DNA of 64,000 nt from Epiperipatus broadwayi (Eukaryota; Onychophora; Udeonychophora; Euonychophora; Peripatidae): assembly GCA_028023455.1 (NCBI GenBank), contig JAQFVV010000001.1, forward strand, positions 25,719,401 through 25,783,400, written 5' to 3'. The translations under genes and the position numbers were made by a program. Below are positions 23,431-38,081 of the stretch, piece by piece. The number at the start of each line of letters is the position of its first letter. The stretch's first letter is position 1. Below the pieces are notes generated by a model, which was not told the DNA's origin, searched no databases, and worked only from the letters and a program-made list of their open reading frames with translations.

Positions 23431-26400
23431 TTATTTTAGTAACAGTTTTACATTTTAAAATTTAACTCACATTTTTAACTTTGATTTTAGATTTTAATTT
23501 ACATTTTAATTTTTATAAGTTTGCACAGATGGATTTATAAAAGTTTGTTTTATAATGTTGAGTATAGATTGGTTACATAGATTACACAGTTAAAAACATT
23601 TCAAAATAAATATAAACGATCAAAATATAAAGTCATTGAAGGAATTGCAGAGGGAAATTTATAACAAACCCAATGGCATTCATCGTAAGATGCCGCATTG
23701 ACATCAATAATTTAAAAGACATCCGAATAAATACATTTTAGATACTCACCGTAAGGTATCATTATTTACTGAAAGTCTATATATTTTGATCAAATATGAA
23801 AACCAAAAACATAATTAACCGATAATGAATCCATACAAGCCAACATCAATCCATCTGATATATCGATATATTCAATGTAATACGAATATGACAGCACAAA
23901 TATAGGTTAAGAGAAGAAATTGACTCTCATCCAGATAGGAATACTACATCTATCTGACGAGAAGAGCAATAAAAAAAACTCCATAAGAAGGGACAGCATT
24001 CTCCATCTTATTATTCCTTCCATAGGCAAAATGGGAGTGTGCGGCATATACTGTGATTCTGCATGTAGCGAATTTCGGATTACATCTAGTAATTACACCA
24101 ATATATTCAATCCATTGACCCAATTTAATTACGAAACAAATAACCCAAGATTACCCTACCCTAATAAAACTAATATAACTTTACAAATCTATATAGCCAT
24201 TTACACCCGACTTAAGTTTAACATTTATATAATTTAGTTTAATGAAAAACAAAAATCATAAATAAAACTTAAGAGAACAAAAAAAAAAATGGAAATGATT
24301 TTTAAAAAAAAATACATCAAATAAAAAGAATTAATAAATAATTTAGTTTGGTCAGATAGGAAATACTATTGTGATAATTTCTGAAAGGTTTAGAATTTAG
24401 AGGTCGTTTTGAAAATGTTCATAAAGTTCTTATGATTTTTAAAATGTTCATCTTTATCCGTTGCTTGCAATTTTGAATGCAAATTCCCACACCATCCTGA
24501 AGAGATTTGTATCCAGTTAGCTGTTTTATTTATTCATCTGGAGGTCTTACTTTAGCCGGTCCTCAATGTAGAAAACGATGTCCCATTTTTTTTATAACAA
24601 CTGAAGGAATTGAAAGTGTGTCTTTCAATCCCTTCACTTCCAACTCTCTGACTTAACACATCTCCATCTTCTCTTAAATTTTCTTCACTCATTAAAAATT
24701 TATTTCTAAACTTTTTCTTTTATATGTAACTTTCAGATCCAACAGACATTACGTCATCGATGATGATGATCCTTCCATTGAGTCTGATTCCCCAATGGAT
24801 TTTTTTCATTAGCCATTCTGTTCATATTGTTTTTCCTTTCCTATCTGACCTTTGCTTATGCATTTTGAAATGCCCAAGGGCTTGTTTACTTTTACTAATT
24901 AAAATTTATCATTTCCATTTTATACAATAGAATTAATTAAATCATTTTGCAAACTTATTTTTATCTCTAAATCTTTTTAAATTTTTGCTTTTAAAATACT
25001 TTTTCTATTTTTAATAAAGTTTTATTTTAATATTTTTTTTCATCTGTGCGATTTTATATATATATGAGTTTAAGATAGAATTAATTTTCAATTTCTATGT
25101 CTTAAAAAAAAGAAGTTTTTAAATGCGAACTTTTTATTTAATTTCATGTTTAATAAAAAAAATATTGTAATGGCATATGTGCCCGTTACATATCAGTAAA
25201 CTTGCTTAAAAAAAAACAACATATTTTACTTAGGGTTAGTAATTACGGTCACAATTAATGAAAATTTACAAAAACATTCAGTTAGTAATTTTACAAAAAG
25301 ACTATATACAAAAAAAAAATGTTTACTATCGTTTTCCTAAAGACCATCTACGTTTATGCCTGGCCTCCTCCCAAAAATTCTATTTTCTTTATATTTCATT
25401 TCTAAAAAACTGCATGACAAGCAAATTATATAAATTATTTATTTAAGAAGGTTGCATTGAGGTAAATATGTTTTAAGAAATAATAAGTTTATACGTGTAT
25501 TTTTGCAGCACAATTATAAATACCACCAACTGATTTATGATTGCTTGAAATGCTTACATAAGATTACACTGAAATAAATTCCCAAAAAGTACTCATCGTA
25601 AGATACCGCATTTACAATCATAAACTTAAGTGGCTGTGCATGCCTATACACATTAATGCATAATATATATTAACAAAAAAAAAACATATTAATTGCAACC
25701 TTTTGACTTTCTTTTTAACAAAATACAATTTAAAATTATTAATACTTTCTAGGAATTTCCTTTAGCAAAGCCACCCAAAGGTTCATAACAGACCTCATTT
25801 ATTTTTGTTGTAATCTATAATAGCATACTGCCTTCTTCATCATTTTATATCTTTATTTAGCAAACCTGAAATGCTCTCTGCCATGATGGCACGTCCTTCA
25901 CAAACAAATTTCATAATTAATTAAATCTGACTGTATAATTGTCAATTATTTATTTAAGAACTATTTTGCTTCCCACACTCATTATATATAAATGATTTTA
26001 AATGTAATAGTGTTTTAAATGCCCATCTTTCATGTCTTGTAATATATATAAAACAGATTTATTTGTAATATCTTGAAGAGGGCTAATAATATTTTATTGC
26101 TGATTGGTTTTGGCCAACCAATTAACAAACTTTTACATTGTTTGTCAAAGCCGCGTCAAAACGAATTAAAGAAAACAACCAAGTTGTATAAACAAAGACT
26201 GAACTTATTTTATACTAAATTCCTTAATAAATTCCTATAATATTGTTATTTCAAATAATCTTAGTTTGTCATCACTCCCAATCTCTAAGGTTAATTACTC
26301 TATTTATTTAAATATTTCTTTGATTTAAATTCACTTCTTTGTAATGTTGCCACAAAGAATTATTATTATTGCGGTTCAAACCATTGGTAATCGATAAAAT

Positions 26401-29400
26401 CATATCTGTACCGTTCTGCAATCGTCAGAATTCATTAAATCATTGATTTTTCATATAAACCCTTTATTATTTTGAGTCTCTATATGAACCATGACCTCCA
26501 GCTGGGACGGAATAAAACCAAGTACTGCTAGTGTCATCACAAACGTTATCCATTAGTCAGAGAGGCAATAGTTTAGACAAATAGGTTAGGATTCATCCTT
26601 GTCCTGACATATGTATCTTGTGCATGGTTGGATTCAAGGTACTTTTGCTTGGATTATTGGTCTTGTTGAATGAATACACGATTTTGACCGGCACAGAGGC
26701 TACGTTTTATAAGTTTAATTTCAGTTTTATTTCATTACATATAAAATTATATTATACATATGTGGATGTATAATTCAATAATCTGGCTATTGTGTTTAAA
26801 ATGTTTGATTTTTAGGATACCTGATAAAGCTGTGTTTTATCCAGAGAAATATGGATCATGAAAAAATATTTTAATCTATTTTTAGTTATGTAATATAAAG
26901 AGCCATACTTATTTTATTCTACGCTCAGTGAATATATATATATAAACACAAAACATTACAAATAATATTGTTTGATATTTTATTAAAAATTAATTTGGAC
27001 TCAACTATTGAATCAGTTACAAGAATAATCTTCAAATTTTATTCGTAATTACTGTAAAAAAATTGTCCCATTTTTTGTCATTAGAGAATTAAAAAATCCT
27101 GACTCTACTAAACATATATATATATTCCTAAAGATTTGTGATGATGGTGTTCTAGTTGTATTTTTATATTGGACTATTTCCATCATGTAATATGTGTATT
27201 GAATGTCTTTGGAAAAATACTTATTGTATTTTGGTATTTAGTTTTATCAGAAGAAATATTAGCTTAGTAAAGTTGGAGTTTATAAATACTTTAAAGATGA
27301 TTCACCAACTAAGTGCTCTATTTAACTTTGATGAAATCAATTTTAAAATAAATATTTTACAATAAACAGATATGTTTGATTATATGTTAAAATAAAATTA
27401 GACCCATTCTTGTATAAAATTCAACAAATCAAAAAAATCAAATAGAACTTTCATTACCAGTGCATATTTATAACTAATGAAATAAAGTAATTATAAAATA
27501 AATATTTAAAAGATTATTAATGGATTGATAAAAAGAAAAGATTAAACTTTGTAGGAATATATGAAATGAAATAATGAATAGATAGATAGTGGGGAAAGAA
27601 TGGAGAAAAAGCTGGAGTTTGTTGTTTAAAGAGCTATCAACAAGCACAAAGAATTAAGTATTTTTAAACATAAGAGAACTTCAAAAGAAGTTCTATAAAT
27701 GATATATTGTTGGTGATTGGATTGATAGCATATACTTCTTTAATTTCAATGGAATTGCAGGAATGAACCTTGAAACTTCTTTCAGGTTGAAAGAAATCTT
27801 AACATCTTATTTTCAGGTAAGTAGTCAGCTCATATACAATGCAGCTAGATGTTCATTTCTTTATTCAAAAATCATTATTTATTTTATTATTAGTTCTAAA
27901 GTAAAAGTCCTGCTTTTATATTAATTATTCTCTTTTATTTACTTGGATAGGAATGGAAAAATTTAGTTGTATTATCATTATGAGATACATAAGTGTATAT
28001 GAAAAATAAAATCTGGATTATGTAATCAAAATTCAATAGAAACAGTGATTAAAATCTCAAAATCTGTATCTTAAGAATTCATTGATCAAATTTAGCTTAA
28101 TGTTTTTATGGTTCATTTCTTAGTAAATATTTTTATAAGCTTTTAATAAATCTATAATGTTTGAAATATAAACATTAAGATTTGTATACTTGTTTTAATT
28201 ATTGGGCCTTTTTTTACTATTAAATAAACTCTAATAAGTCTTCCCAAATCATTATCTGATATTTTCTGTTTTTATTTATTGTTAAAGGTAAAAAATAATA
28301 GGGTTGCATAAATTCACTAAAGGTTTTGTTTAAACACTGACTCCATTTTTATTTTCTGATCAATAATTTTTAATACACTTATTGTAAAGCCTTTTTATGA
28401 TCTTAGCAGAGAGATGTTCCCATTTATTTCAGTTATCTAGCCTGCTATTTCAGAATTCAAATTAATCTAGTTCTTTGCTTCAAAGAATTTTTAATTATGT
28501 GCTGGTGAATTTGTTTTTGTCTTGATATGGCTCACTCTATTTTGAATAAATACTTATATGAAATTTTATCTGCTGATTTTCAAATTACAGGATTCAATAC
28601 ATTCTGACTGTTTTATATAATAGTATTTAATTAATGTAATATCATATGTGAATATTTTTTAAGATCCAAAGAATCATCAGTGGTTAATGTTTTTACTGAA
28701 TGATGCTTGCCACTTTTGTTTCTACATTCATATCTTTAATAATAGTTAGTACCATTTCATCACTTGATGTATTCTGACATTTTTGGCTTAATTAATAATC
28801 AATTTACATTGAATATATACATATTTTGTTTCTTTTATAATATCAACATTTCACTTTGCTGCACAAAACTTTCATTACAAATCTCATATGCTAATTTACA
28901 TTAACAACTTCTTGTGTATTTTGAAAGTTTGTACTTAGTGATATGCATAACATACCTTTTAATTAACTGTTTCTTAAAAAAACTTCTTTATGTTAATTAC
29001 ACTATGTATTTTGGAAGAACATTTTTCTTCATTTACTTTATTGTGTGATATTTTTATATTCTATTCTCATCAAAAATGTTGCATTATTATAGATTAACAA
29101 ATATATTAGCTCATCTACTTTCTTTGCATTGTGAACTTTTAATAACTTTTTTTTCCATATTACATATTTATTGATAGATTTGTTTTTAACTGCAAATAAT
29201 TTCAAGATGTGATTAAGTATAAATTAAAATTAATATCACCTAATAATTGTTTTGTATAAAGTTATCTATTTAATTACTAGAATATTATTGACAGCATTCT
29301 AATGCATTTTTATGTTAAGTTGATGACATTTTAATTTTTATATGAGTTGACAATATGTTTTTATGTTTCCTGATATGTATTATGATTATAATAATGTTTG

Positions 29401-32400
29401 ACAATGCTTTGGTATACAATTTTTAGGATAAAGCTGACTAAATTAATGATTTTATTTTGTACTCATTCTTTATTTTACTTTTTTATTTTTTTTAATCTTC
29501 AACTTTGCTGATATCATTAATTGTATAATAATATTTTTGAAGTATTAATATTTAAATATGCATTTTTTACTTGTCAGACTTTCTAGCATAATTTTAATAA
29601 GCTTTCAAATAACACCTTTTCATATAAATGTAATTCATTAATCAGATAAAAATGAATCCATTTTATTCATTATCCAAGATCTTATATAGGTAGTATATAT
29701 TATTTCATAGGAATAAAACTTTACATTAGTTGCAATATTAGCAAAACCTTAATCTAAATGTCTTGTAATTTCAGATCACAGTGTAGTTATAAATTCTGTT
29801 AATTTTATAGTCCTATAATCAAACATTGGCTATTAAATATTTAACATTGAAAATATAATAATACTTAAAATTAATAATTTTTAAAAGTGCATATTAAAAG
29901 AATTCTTTCTAAGTCAGCACTACATATTTAGAAGTCATTGTTTATTTACAAGGTTATTAAAATTAATAAAATGTATATCTGTATTGTTATTAAAATTATA
30001 AACTGTTTGCATCAAAGCTGTATTAAGGTCATTGTTAATGCAATGTAGAACAGATAAAAGTAAAGATATATTTATCTGATTACTGCATTACATTGATGTG
30101 AAAAAATATTATTTGGAAGTTTATTAAAATGATTCTAACTAGTTGCCTAAAACTTTTTTAACAATGGCTAATGAACAGGTTTATTCCCTATCTTTATTTT
30201 ATCAAGAGTTACTAAGCATGCTTTTGGCTAGAGAAGCCAAATTCATAGCCCTCATAATGTGGCAGATGTTTGCAGTATTTATAGGCAAGCTAGATGAGAA
30301 AAAAGGTACCAACATTACATTAAAATGATTCTGGAAATTTATTATTTTATAAATATTATCACATATATTTTAAAAATCATCTTTTGTTTACTCAGATTGT
30401 TAAATTAATATCATTAACGTCTATATGTTTGCTTTTTAATTACCCTTTGTTACATTCAACTTTAGAGGGAATGTTATATTTAACAATAACATTTATTAGC
30501 AAAGTATATCACTATGAACTTTCACAATCACTTATTTCTAATTAGCTAGAAAATATTAAATGATCACTTTCCTATATTAAATTTCAGTATTTTTTTAATT
30601 ATAAAGTTTAAAAATATCAAAGTCAAATACTTACAAAAGTAATAGGGGATTATTTATGAAGTAAATCATTAATTAATATTAACACTAAAATATTTTTATT
30701 AATACTTCAATTAATTATAAAAATTTATAATGAATATAGGCTTTGAGGATCGAGGTTTTGAAAATCCAGACTTCTATTTGATTGTATAAATCTTAAGCCT
30801 TGATGCTTTCCTATTTTTTAGTGTAGACAATCTGTTTGATTGATAAAACAAGCTATACTTAAATTATTTTGAAAAAGACAATTTCAAAATCACAAAGCTA
30901 GTAATAGTTTGTGAATTTTAGCAATCTTTAAAAGTTATTTCTATAAGTATTAGTAAAAAGTGCGAATCCCAATTCATATTTCTTTTCTCAGTTGACTTGT
31001 GATTTAAATTTGCTTTAGATAAAGTATGAGATCCTTAGATAATAGGTTTGTTTTTAGTAACTTTGAAATAAAAAAAGAACTTGTAAAATCATTGCTGTTA
31101 TGTCCTCACAAGTTACTCAGATGCTAGAAAATATATAGTCTATACAAATAATTATTTATACTATCCTTCCTCAATTTAAGTGGTGATTTTAGAATCAAGT
31201 TATATAAGATTTAATATTAAGAAAAGGTTTAGAATCGTTTGTAAGATACAGAACAACTTGCTATTCTTTTACATTTTATGACCATAAGGTTTTCTTTATT
31301 GCTTTCACTTTATCTGAAATGGAATATTTTAGATCCTTAGATATTAGATACTTTAAAAAATTTAGTTTAATGAAATTTCAAAAGCAAATTAATTTCAAAT
31401 CCTTATTTACTATCAGAAGGAATAAGATAAGCATTTTGTTATTGCTAGAAAATAATTTGTATTTCTGATTGAAATATACAGAAATAGTAATTATCCCTAT
31501 GCAGAAGATGTCTACATTTACAAACATCCACCTAAATGAACAGTGTCAATTTTCTGTCGATATCCATGCTATCAGTATCTGAAGAAATGTCAAATTAAAA
31601 TCTTTTCTTTCAAAATAAGATGTCTATGAATATGATAGTATTTCCCTAGTTTTAAAAAGAGAATATTTAGTTTTATTTTCAGTTAAATAATATGTATCTT
31701 GAATTGATTTGACTACTTCAATTAGTAATATCTACTCACGCTATGGCCAAATCCTTTTTTTTCTGTATTCTCTAATCATTTTCAATCCTTTCACTTATAT
31801 GAATAGGACATTAAGCAGTTTTCATATTACTGGTCCTACATTCTAGATCCAGGTAGTCTTTATTTCCTTTTCACTAAATAAACAGAAAACTTTTATCTAC
31901 CTTTTTTTAAGTTGATTGAAACACTCCAATGTAATTAATGGGATTGTTTTTTGTATATTAAATAAGTAGAAATAAAATAATAGAATTTTACTTCAGTTTT
32001 TATTTATATTTAATTAAGTTTTTGTCATGATCAGTGCTATTAACTCAAGCTTTTTCATTTTTGTGAATTTCTTTGCTGGAGGATACTAGAAAACCTTGTA
32101 AATATCGGTGAATATCTTGATCTACTTTATCACTAAATCAATTTGACTATCATACAATTATTCTTGAATCATTATTTTATCACTTTCTTGAACTTAGTAT
32201 TTTTAATATATGCTTTAGGATTGTATTTATCTTTTTCATGCTTATCAAAAGCAAACTAATGTAGCATTGTTTTGTTTTTGTTGTTAATTTTAATGTGTGT
32301 ATTTTATTATTCAGATTATTTTCAATGTTTAGTTTTTTTACAATTCCATGATTTATGGACTGGCGTATGTATCACTGCAAAATTGTATTTTACCACTAAC

Positions 32401-33140
32401 ATTTTTTGGATTAAATGTATTATTTTCAGCAGTTTTGTGATTTTACACACATGCATGTGATTTTCCTTCTACTTTTATTTCAGATAATTTTCTAGCCTGC
32501 TCAATATGAATCTAAAGGAAATTCTTCACCTCTCTATTTTCTTATACTACAAATTAATATTGGTCTGCAGTTATTGACTCAAACTGTGACTGGTCATCCC
32601 CTCAGGGATTCTTTAGATATGCCTTTTCAAAAAATAATAACTTCATACAGTTCATTAAATATGATATTACAGTCATTTGTTTATTTGGCTTCACATTAAT
32701 CTTTAAATTGCAGCTTAACAATGGTTACAAAGAACCATTAGTAATTTGTTCATAAAGGAATGATCTTATAATTTAACAAACCCACAAAGACTATTAATTA
32801 TTTCAAGGAACTTTTGCACTTGAAAAATTATAATGATATATTTTTTACCTGTTCATAAGATTTTATTTATAAAAAAATATTTTTTTGATGTACAATAAAT
32901 GAAATGTTTAGCTACCTATATCACTAACATCAAATTTTCTAATACAAATATGCTGTACATTGCCTTATTTCAGGATAATATCTGACTGATACTAGTGTTT
33001 TCTAACTATTATATCTATTAGTGTTAAGCATTGTCAGTTAGATATTGGTTAAATGAATTTCTCTTAACAAACTATTAGAATAGAGTGCTACTATTGAAAT
33101 TGAAATTAATTGTTTACCCAATGGATATATATATATATAT
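23431..33140. other. about 9.7 kb of intron without recognisable elements
   Basis: Very AT-rich; the short open frames have random-like composition. The block CGTAAGRTRYC recurs at about 23690, 23750 and 25598, hinting at an old repeat. About 26480-26700 is less AT-rich. The stretch ends in the (AT)n tract (33125-33140) where the gypsy element inserted. Confidence 0.4.
24737..24812 (+). other. possible short terminal exon, unproven
   Basis: A pyrimidine-rich tract and TTTCAG precede an open 76-bp stretch reading YVIDDDDPSIESDSPMDFF and then a TAG. The acidic, biased composition differs from the surroundings. I do not recognise the protein and it lies inside the receptor intron, so it could be an old retroelement or a chance frame. 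Confidence 0.15.
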
Positions 33141-36100
33141 TCTAACCTAATAAAAATACTCTGTTTAATTCCGTAATTATTTATTAGTCTAGTTTGCACT
33201 AATTTTTCAGGTTAGAAATTATTTATTAGTTTAGTTTACACTTAGACACTAATCATACTCTGAGCTGTATTAGGTTATTTGTCTGCACTTGTTGACACCA
33301 ATTTTTCAGGTTGTTATTAAGGCAACCCAAATAAAATAAAGCAACATATCCATTATTTTGCCAATATGATCTAAATTACTTTTCATATAATACAATTGTA
33401 CATTCAATTCTCTTAAGCCATGCCACGATTGTAATAACAACACTAATTGATCACTTATTAATTTAAAGAATAATTATAATAATATTAATCTCAGGGTTCT
33501 TTGTTTCATGTAAGGAAATGCTCGGCAGTATTGTGTTGTCGCATATGACTGGCATTCTAGTCGGCTATAGGAAACATTTATTTTACTTAAATTCAATGTG
33601 TCTTCATCTCTCATATCAACTGCTATATTATTTAAAGAGATGATAATTCTATTCAATAATGACGTATAATTTTGAATAACACAGCCTTTTTTTTTCAGAA
33701 TCTCAGTCAGAATAATAAAAAGACAAGGGTGCTTTTTGTGTCCTTCCATCATCCATGACAACACAATAATATAACTAAGATTTATTACTTAGACAATTTA
33801 ACTAAATGAGAATGGAATAATGTGCAACCAAAGTTAATGGTTTGGGAATAAATTCATTTTTACACACACAAAAAAAAATGTTTAGTCTGAAGTTTGCAAC
33901 TCCATAAATAATTATCATTAAACTAAAATATAATGACATATTCCGATCTGCTTAACTTTATTTATCTGGTATATTAAGTTTTTAAGAATTTGGAATGATT
34001 TCGGACTCAAGAAAAGGTTTTGCAAATATTGTGCAAACACTTATATTTAGCATATAAAAACAAAAAAAATGAATCTACAACAAATTTTAACAAGACTATA
34101 ATTTATTATTATCACAAAAAAAATATATGAACATTTATTCAATAATCCCATAGTAATACAAAAATATAAAATATAACTGACATTAATCTGTATACTCTTT
34201 TGGTTATGGACTAGAGGTTACTACTTCTCCTGTATGCAATCATATGGATTGATTAACTAAAAGTACATTTCATTACCAATACATTGTTTATTAAATTTTG
34301 GTAACCTTGTAGAAGCTTTTATTCAAAATTATTGACTAACTATTTTTTTTTTTTTTAAATGATTAATCCCATCATATGCAATACGCAAAATATTAAATTT
34401 ATTTCTAATACATTTACTTTATTTATGGTCTTTAATGGGATAACCTATTCTAATTATAGGCCAGTTATCAGAAGTTACACTTACCATCTTACATTTAACT
34501 TAATGCTAACTTAAGTTATGATACAAATTTTATTCATACGTATAATTTTAAATATGAGTATTATTTAATTACTAACCAGAATTAAATATTGCATTTGAAT
34601 ATTCCTTCAGTAAATAAGCGTTTTAAATTACGCAATTTTAATTACTTTCTCCATTGATTTACTTGTCAAATACTAGCAATATTTAGCAGCACAATACAGA
34701 TATTGATCTTAGTTACTAACGCACTATTTATACTAAAGTGGATCTTGAGGAACTAACACCTCCAATATAACCTTTATCTTGCCCGAACTTTCAAAATTAA
34801 GCACAATAATCAACACCTTCCATGGTGGAGCTATCTTTATTTTCACATGAGGAATATGGAATAACCACGAAGGTCTGTAAAGTAATCTACTACATTAAAA
34901 TATTTTGGTGGTTTCTTGCCTCTTACTTGGGCATACAACGAACACACACCAAATACAATCCTCTCCTGGGATTTAAACGAATGAAGCATACTAAATGCTA
35001 GATAAATTCTTGATCGTCCTATCTATGAGAATCGATCACTTGGGCTATAAACATACCCGAACATTATATTTAAAATCTTCCTCTCATGGAAAACAAAGCT
35101 TTTGGGGAGATCATTTTTCATCCCACAAAATAAATACATTATAATTATTACCTATGCGAATATTAAGCATATACCAATGCTATATCTGGGCAGGATAAGT
35201 AAATACACTGATTATAATAAACTTATGTTACCGTGTATACTTTGATCAACATCTGAAATCAATGGACATCATAGAATAAAAGTATAATAATTTTAATTTT
35301 AATAAAGGAACATTCAAAAATAGTTGGTAGCATACTATCTTAAACTAAATAAAGTGGATGTGTTATTTAAGAATAATTAGGAATAAATTCCTCAATTAAT
35401 ACAGTATAAATTCGTTTCAAAACTTTAACAAGAAATATTTTGTTATAGCATTTTTTTTTTTTTAGTTACTTCTGATAATTTTCAATATTTATTTTACCCC
35501 TTAAATATCTAAATATTTTTCTTTTACGTATCTAACATACAAAAATTTCTACCTACAATTGTATGTAATAATTAAAACATATTTTATAGATTTTTTTCTT
35601 TCGTGTTAAATATCAACTTAACCTATAATAATTATATTAAAACATACCTTTGTCATTACAAGGCTATTAAATATCACTTGACCATACAGACTTTAACCTA
35701 TGTGATATAACAAAAAAAAATACATATCATTTATAACTTAGTTTTAAACAATCATTAATTAACAAGTGCATACTCTCTCATTAGAAAATGTTTTTCTGTT
35801 GAACAATTGGTCCAGGTGAAGAGCTTTATCCAGTCGTATTTCACGAAGCAAGTTTAAAAACAATAAACGCATGGTATTATTTCCTTTAAATAAAAGTTTT
35901 CTCTTATTTTGTGCGTTTAATAAATTAGGTAAAGAAAAATATAGCAGAATTGAAGATTAATTCTTACTTGAATTAAACTGCTACAATTTTGGGATCCAAG
36001 AAAATAAAATATACATATTCTAACATAACGAACAGTTGACGATAGACGATAAACATACACAATTCTTTTTTTTTTTTTTTTTATTATTGACGATACGTAC

Positions 36101-37491
36101 AATTCATATTAGCTAGCTTACTTATGGATGGAAATGCGCAATTTTTCCGAGAGATTATTCTGATAATAACTGCAGCTGATTTACATGTATAGGAAGTTTT
36201 ACTAACTCCAACTGATGTGTAATATAATATATCATTTATTTTTATCATTAAGTCACTAAGATATTTGGTTTTGTTCATACTTTAGGAATTATAAATTTTT
36301 TTAATGGTAACTTCTCCATAAGAATGCCCCTATATAACTCTTCCTATATTTACTCTGAAAAAGTTTATATTTTTTTTTCCAAAAAAAAATATACAGGTGC
36401 ATAATTTAATCTTATTTATTATTATTATTATTATTTCCAGACAATTCTTGGTGAATAAAACATATTTTAACGTATGTAACTACATTACTTGTAAAGGCAG
36501 ACAATATTGAGAAAGAGCGTGAAAATGTTTCTAGTTGATTTTCCTTGGTTTCAAAATATTTCTTTCAATTATTTTTTTTTTTTCTATACCAAGAAAATAT
36601 TAACAAGTGATACAAAGTTACTAAATAATTATTTCTCATTTGGAAATCATTTATCTTCCTTAATTTAGACATAATAACACTTTTCGTGATTCCCTTAGTT
36701 AATTCTGTCATTTTTGAACTTTAGCGTGAGACAATAAATTTTTAAGTATAAAAGGTCTTTAAATAGGTAGATGGCACAGGAAATCAGGACGTCTTATCAA
36801 AAAATTTTAGCCACACATTATATTATTAAAATTTTACTTTGATTACATTTATTTCTGCAAAATAAAATGAAAAAATTGAGTTACCAAATTTCAGCACTGT
36901 TCCTTCCTTGAAAACTAAAAGCAGACTATATATATATTTTTTTAAAAAAAATGATCTTGACTTTAGCGACCTCTTCCAGAAAAATAATCATTTGATTATA
37001 ACATAAACAAAAGAAAGGAAAAACCTATTACAATCATATAGTTTTAGTATTATTTAAATAGATTACAAAGTGATTTGACAATAAAAAAAATAATAAATAC
37101 ATTTAATTAATGATAATTATCAGTAATTTATAACTCATTTTCTACAAATGGAATTACCAGAAGTTATTGTTCTCTATGATAAGACATTCATCTCTTCTTC
37201 CCCTCTACCCATCCAAAATCAATTACTGTTTATGATATTTGTTTTTATACTATATTAATTTGCTTTAATTATTAATATCTTAATTAAATTATTCATGTTC
37301 TTTTTAAAAATGATATTGCATTACTAAATCTATTAGTTATTCACCCAAAACATGCCAAAGTGAGTGAATAGCATACTTTATTAATCAATTATTACTATTG
37401 TTATTTTATCTTTTTATTTCTTTAAAGAATAGCATTGTTTTCCTGCAGAAATAATGCCAAGTAAACCAAGTGTCAATAACACTAGGTTACA
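33141..37491 (-). repeat. 3' LTR (4,351 bp) of the gypsy element
   Basis: Colinear with 43658-48008 over its whole length. On the minus strand it starts TGTAACCTAG just after the polypurine tract and ends TTAGGTTAGA against (AT)n. A 96-codon open frame (33474-33764, minus) is broken by indels in the other two LTR copies, so it is probably not a gene. Confidence 0.95.
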
Positions 37492-37492
37492 A

Positions 37493-37503
37493 TTCTCCCA
37501 CCG
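37493..37503 (-). other. polypurine tract
   Basis: The minus strand reads CGGTGGGAGAA immediately before the T and TGTAACC start of the 3' LTR. This is the expected position for the plus-strand primer of reverse transcription. Confidence 0.85.
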
Positions 37504-37613
37504 TTATAATAAATAAAAAATAAAATAATATATGCATTTTTTAACACTTCTTATGGTATTACTAAGTTTATATCCTACTTCTTTCTTATGTCAATAAATA
37601 CAGTTTTAAGGAT

Positions 37614-38075
37614 TTAATTTTGCTTGGGATATGGTAGTAAGCTTCGGGCATTATAGGTACCTCTTGTTCCATCAGGGGTTGAGACCAAAAAGGCATTCTC
37701 ACCCACTTGTTTCACAATTTCATAGGGGCCTTCATAAAGATACATGAATTTTCTAAACATATGTTTCCGGAGATTACTCACATGGGGAGTTCTAATTAAA
37801 ACAAAATCATGGACTTTAAAAGGATGTGGACTGGTTTTGGAATAACGAGTGCATTTATCACCCATCTTTTTAAGGTTAATTCTGGCCAGTGCTTGGTCAT
37901 GTTCCACATTAATATTTTCCACTATTACGGGTAACGGTGTTTTGATTAGTAAAGGTTCAGGTCTACCAAAGTGCAGCCGAATTGGAGACATCCTAGTAGA
38001 CTCATTAATAGTTATATTTATATAATTAATCACCTGTGGCAACTTATTGACCCACTGTTTGTGATCCCGTTCCAT
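37614..38075 (-). pseudogene. Pol C-terminus (end of integrase) after an in-frame stop
   Basis: 153 codons in the same frame as the main Pol ORF, separated from it only by the TGA at 38082-38084 and two codons. It covers the end of the integrase catalytic region (W-KLPQVINYINITIN, MSPIRLHFGRPEP) and the C-terminal GPY/F module (YLYEGPYEIVKQVGENAFLV), ending shortly before the polypurine tract. No chromodomain follows. In an intact element it would belong to the Pol polyprotein. Confidence 0.9.
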
Positions 38076-38081
38076 ATATAC

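Noticed and set aside
23920-24237. 105-codon plus-strand frame
   Set aside because: Composition is typical of random AT-rich sequence and I recognise no domain; no splice or start context supports it.
30143-30328. 61-codon plus-strand frame with fairly balanced composition
   Set aside because: No domain recognised, within the receptor intron, and short; possibly an old repeat but unsupported.
33474-33764. 96-codon minus-strand frame within the LTR
   Set aside because: In the other two LTR copies (around 43991-44282 and 19850-20100) indels break the frame, so it is not a conserved gene.
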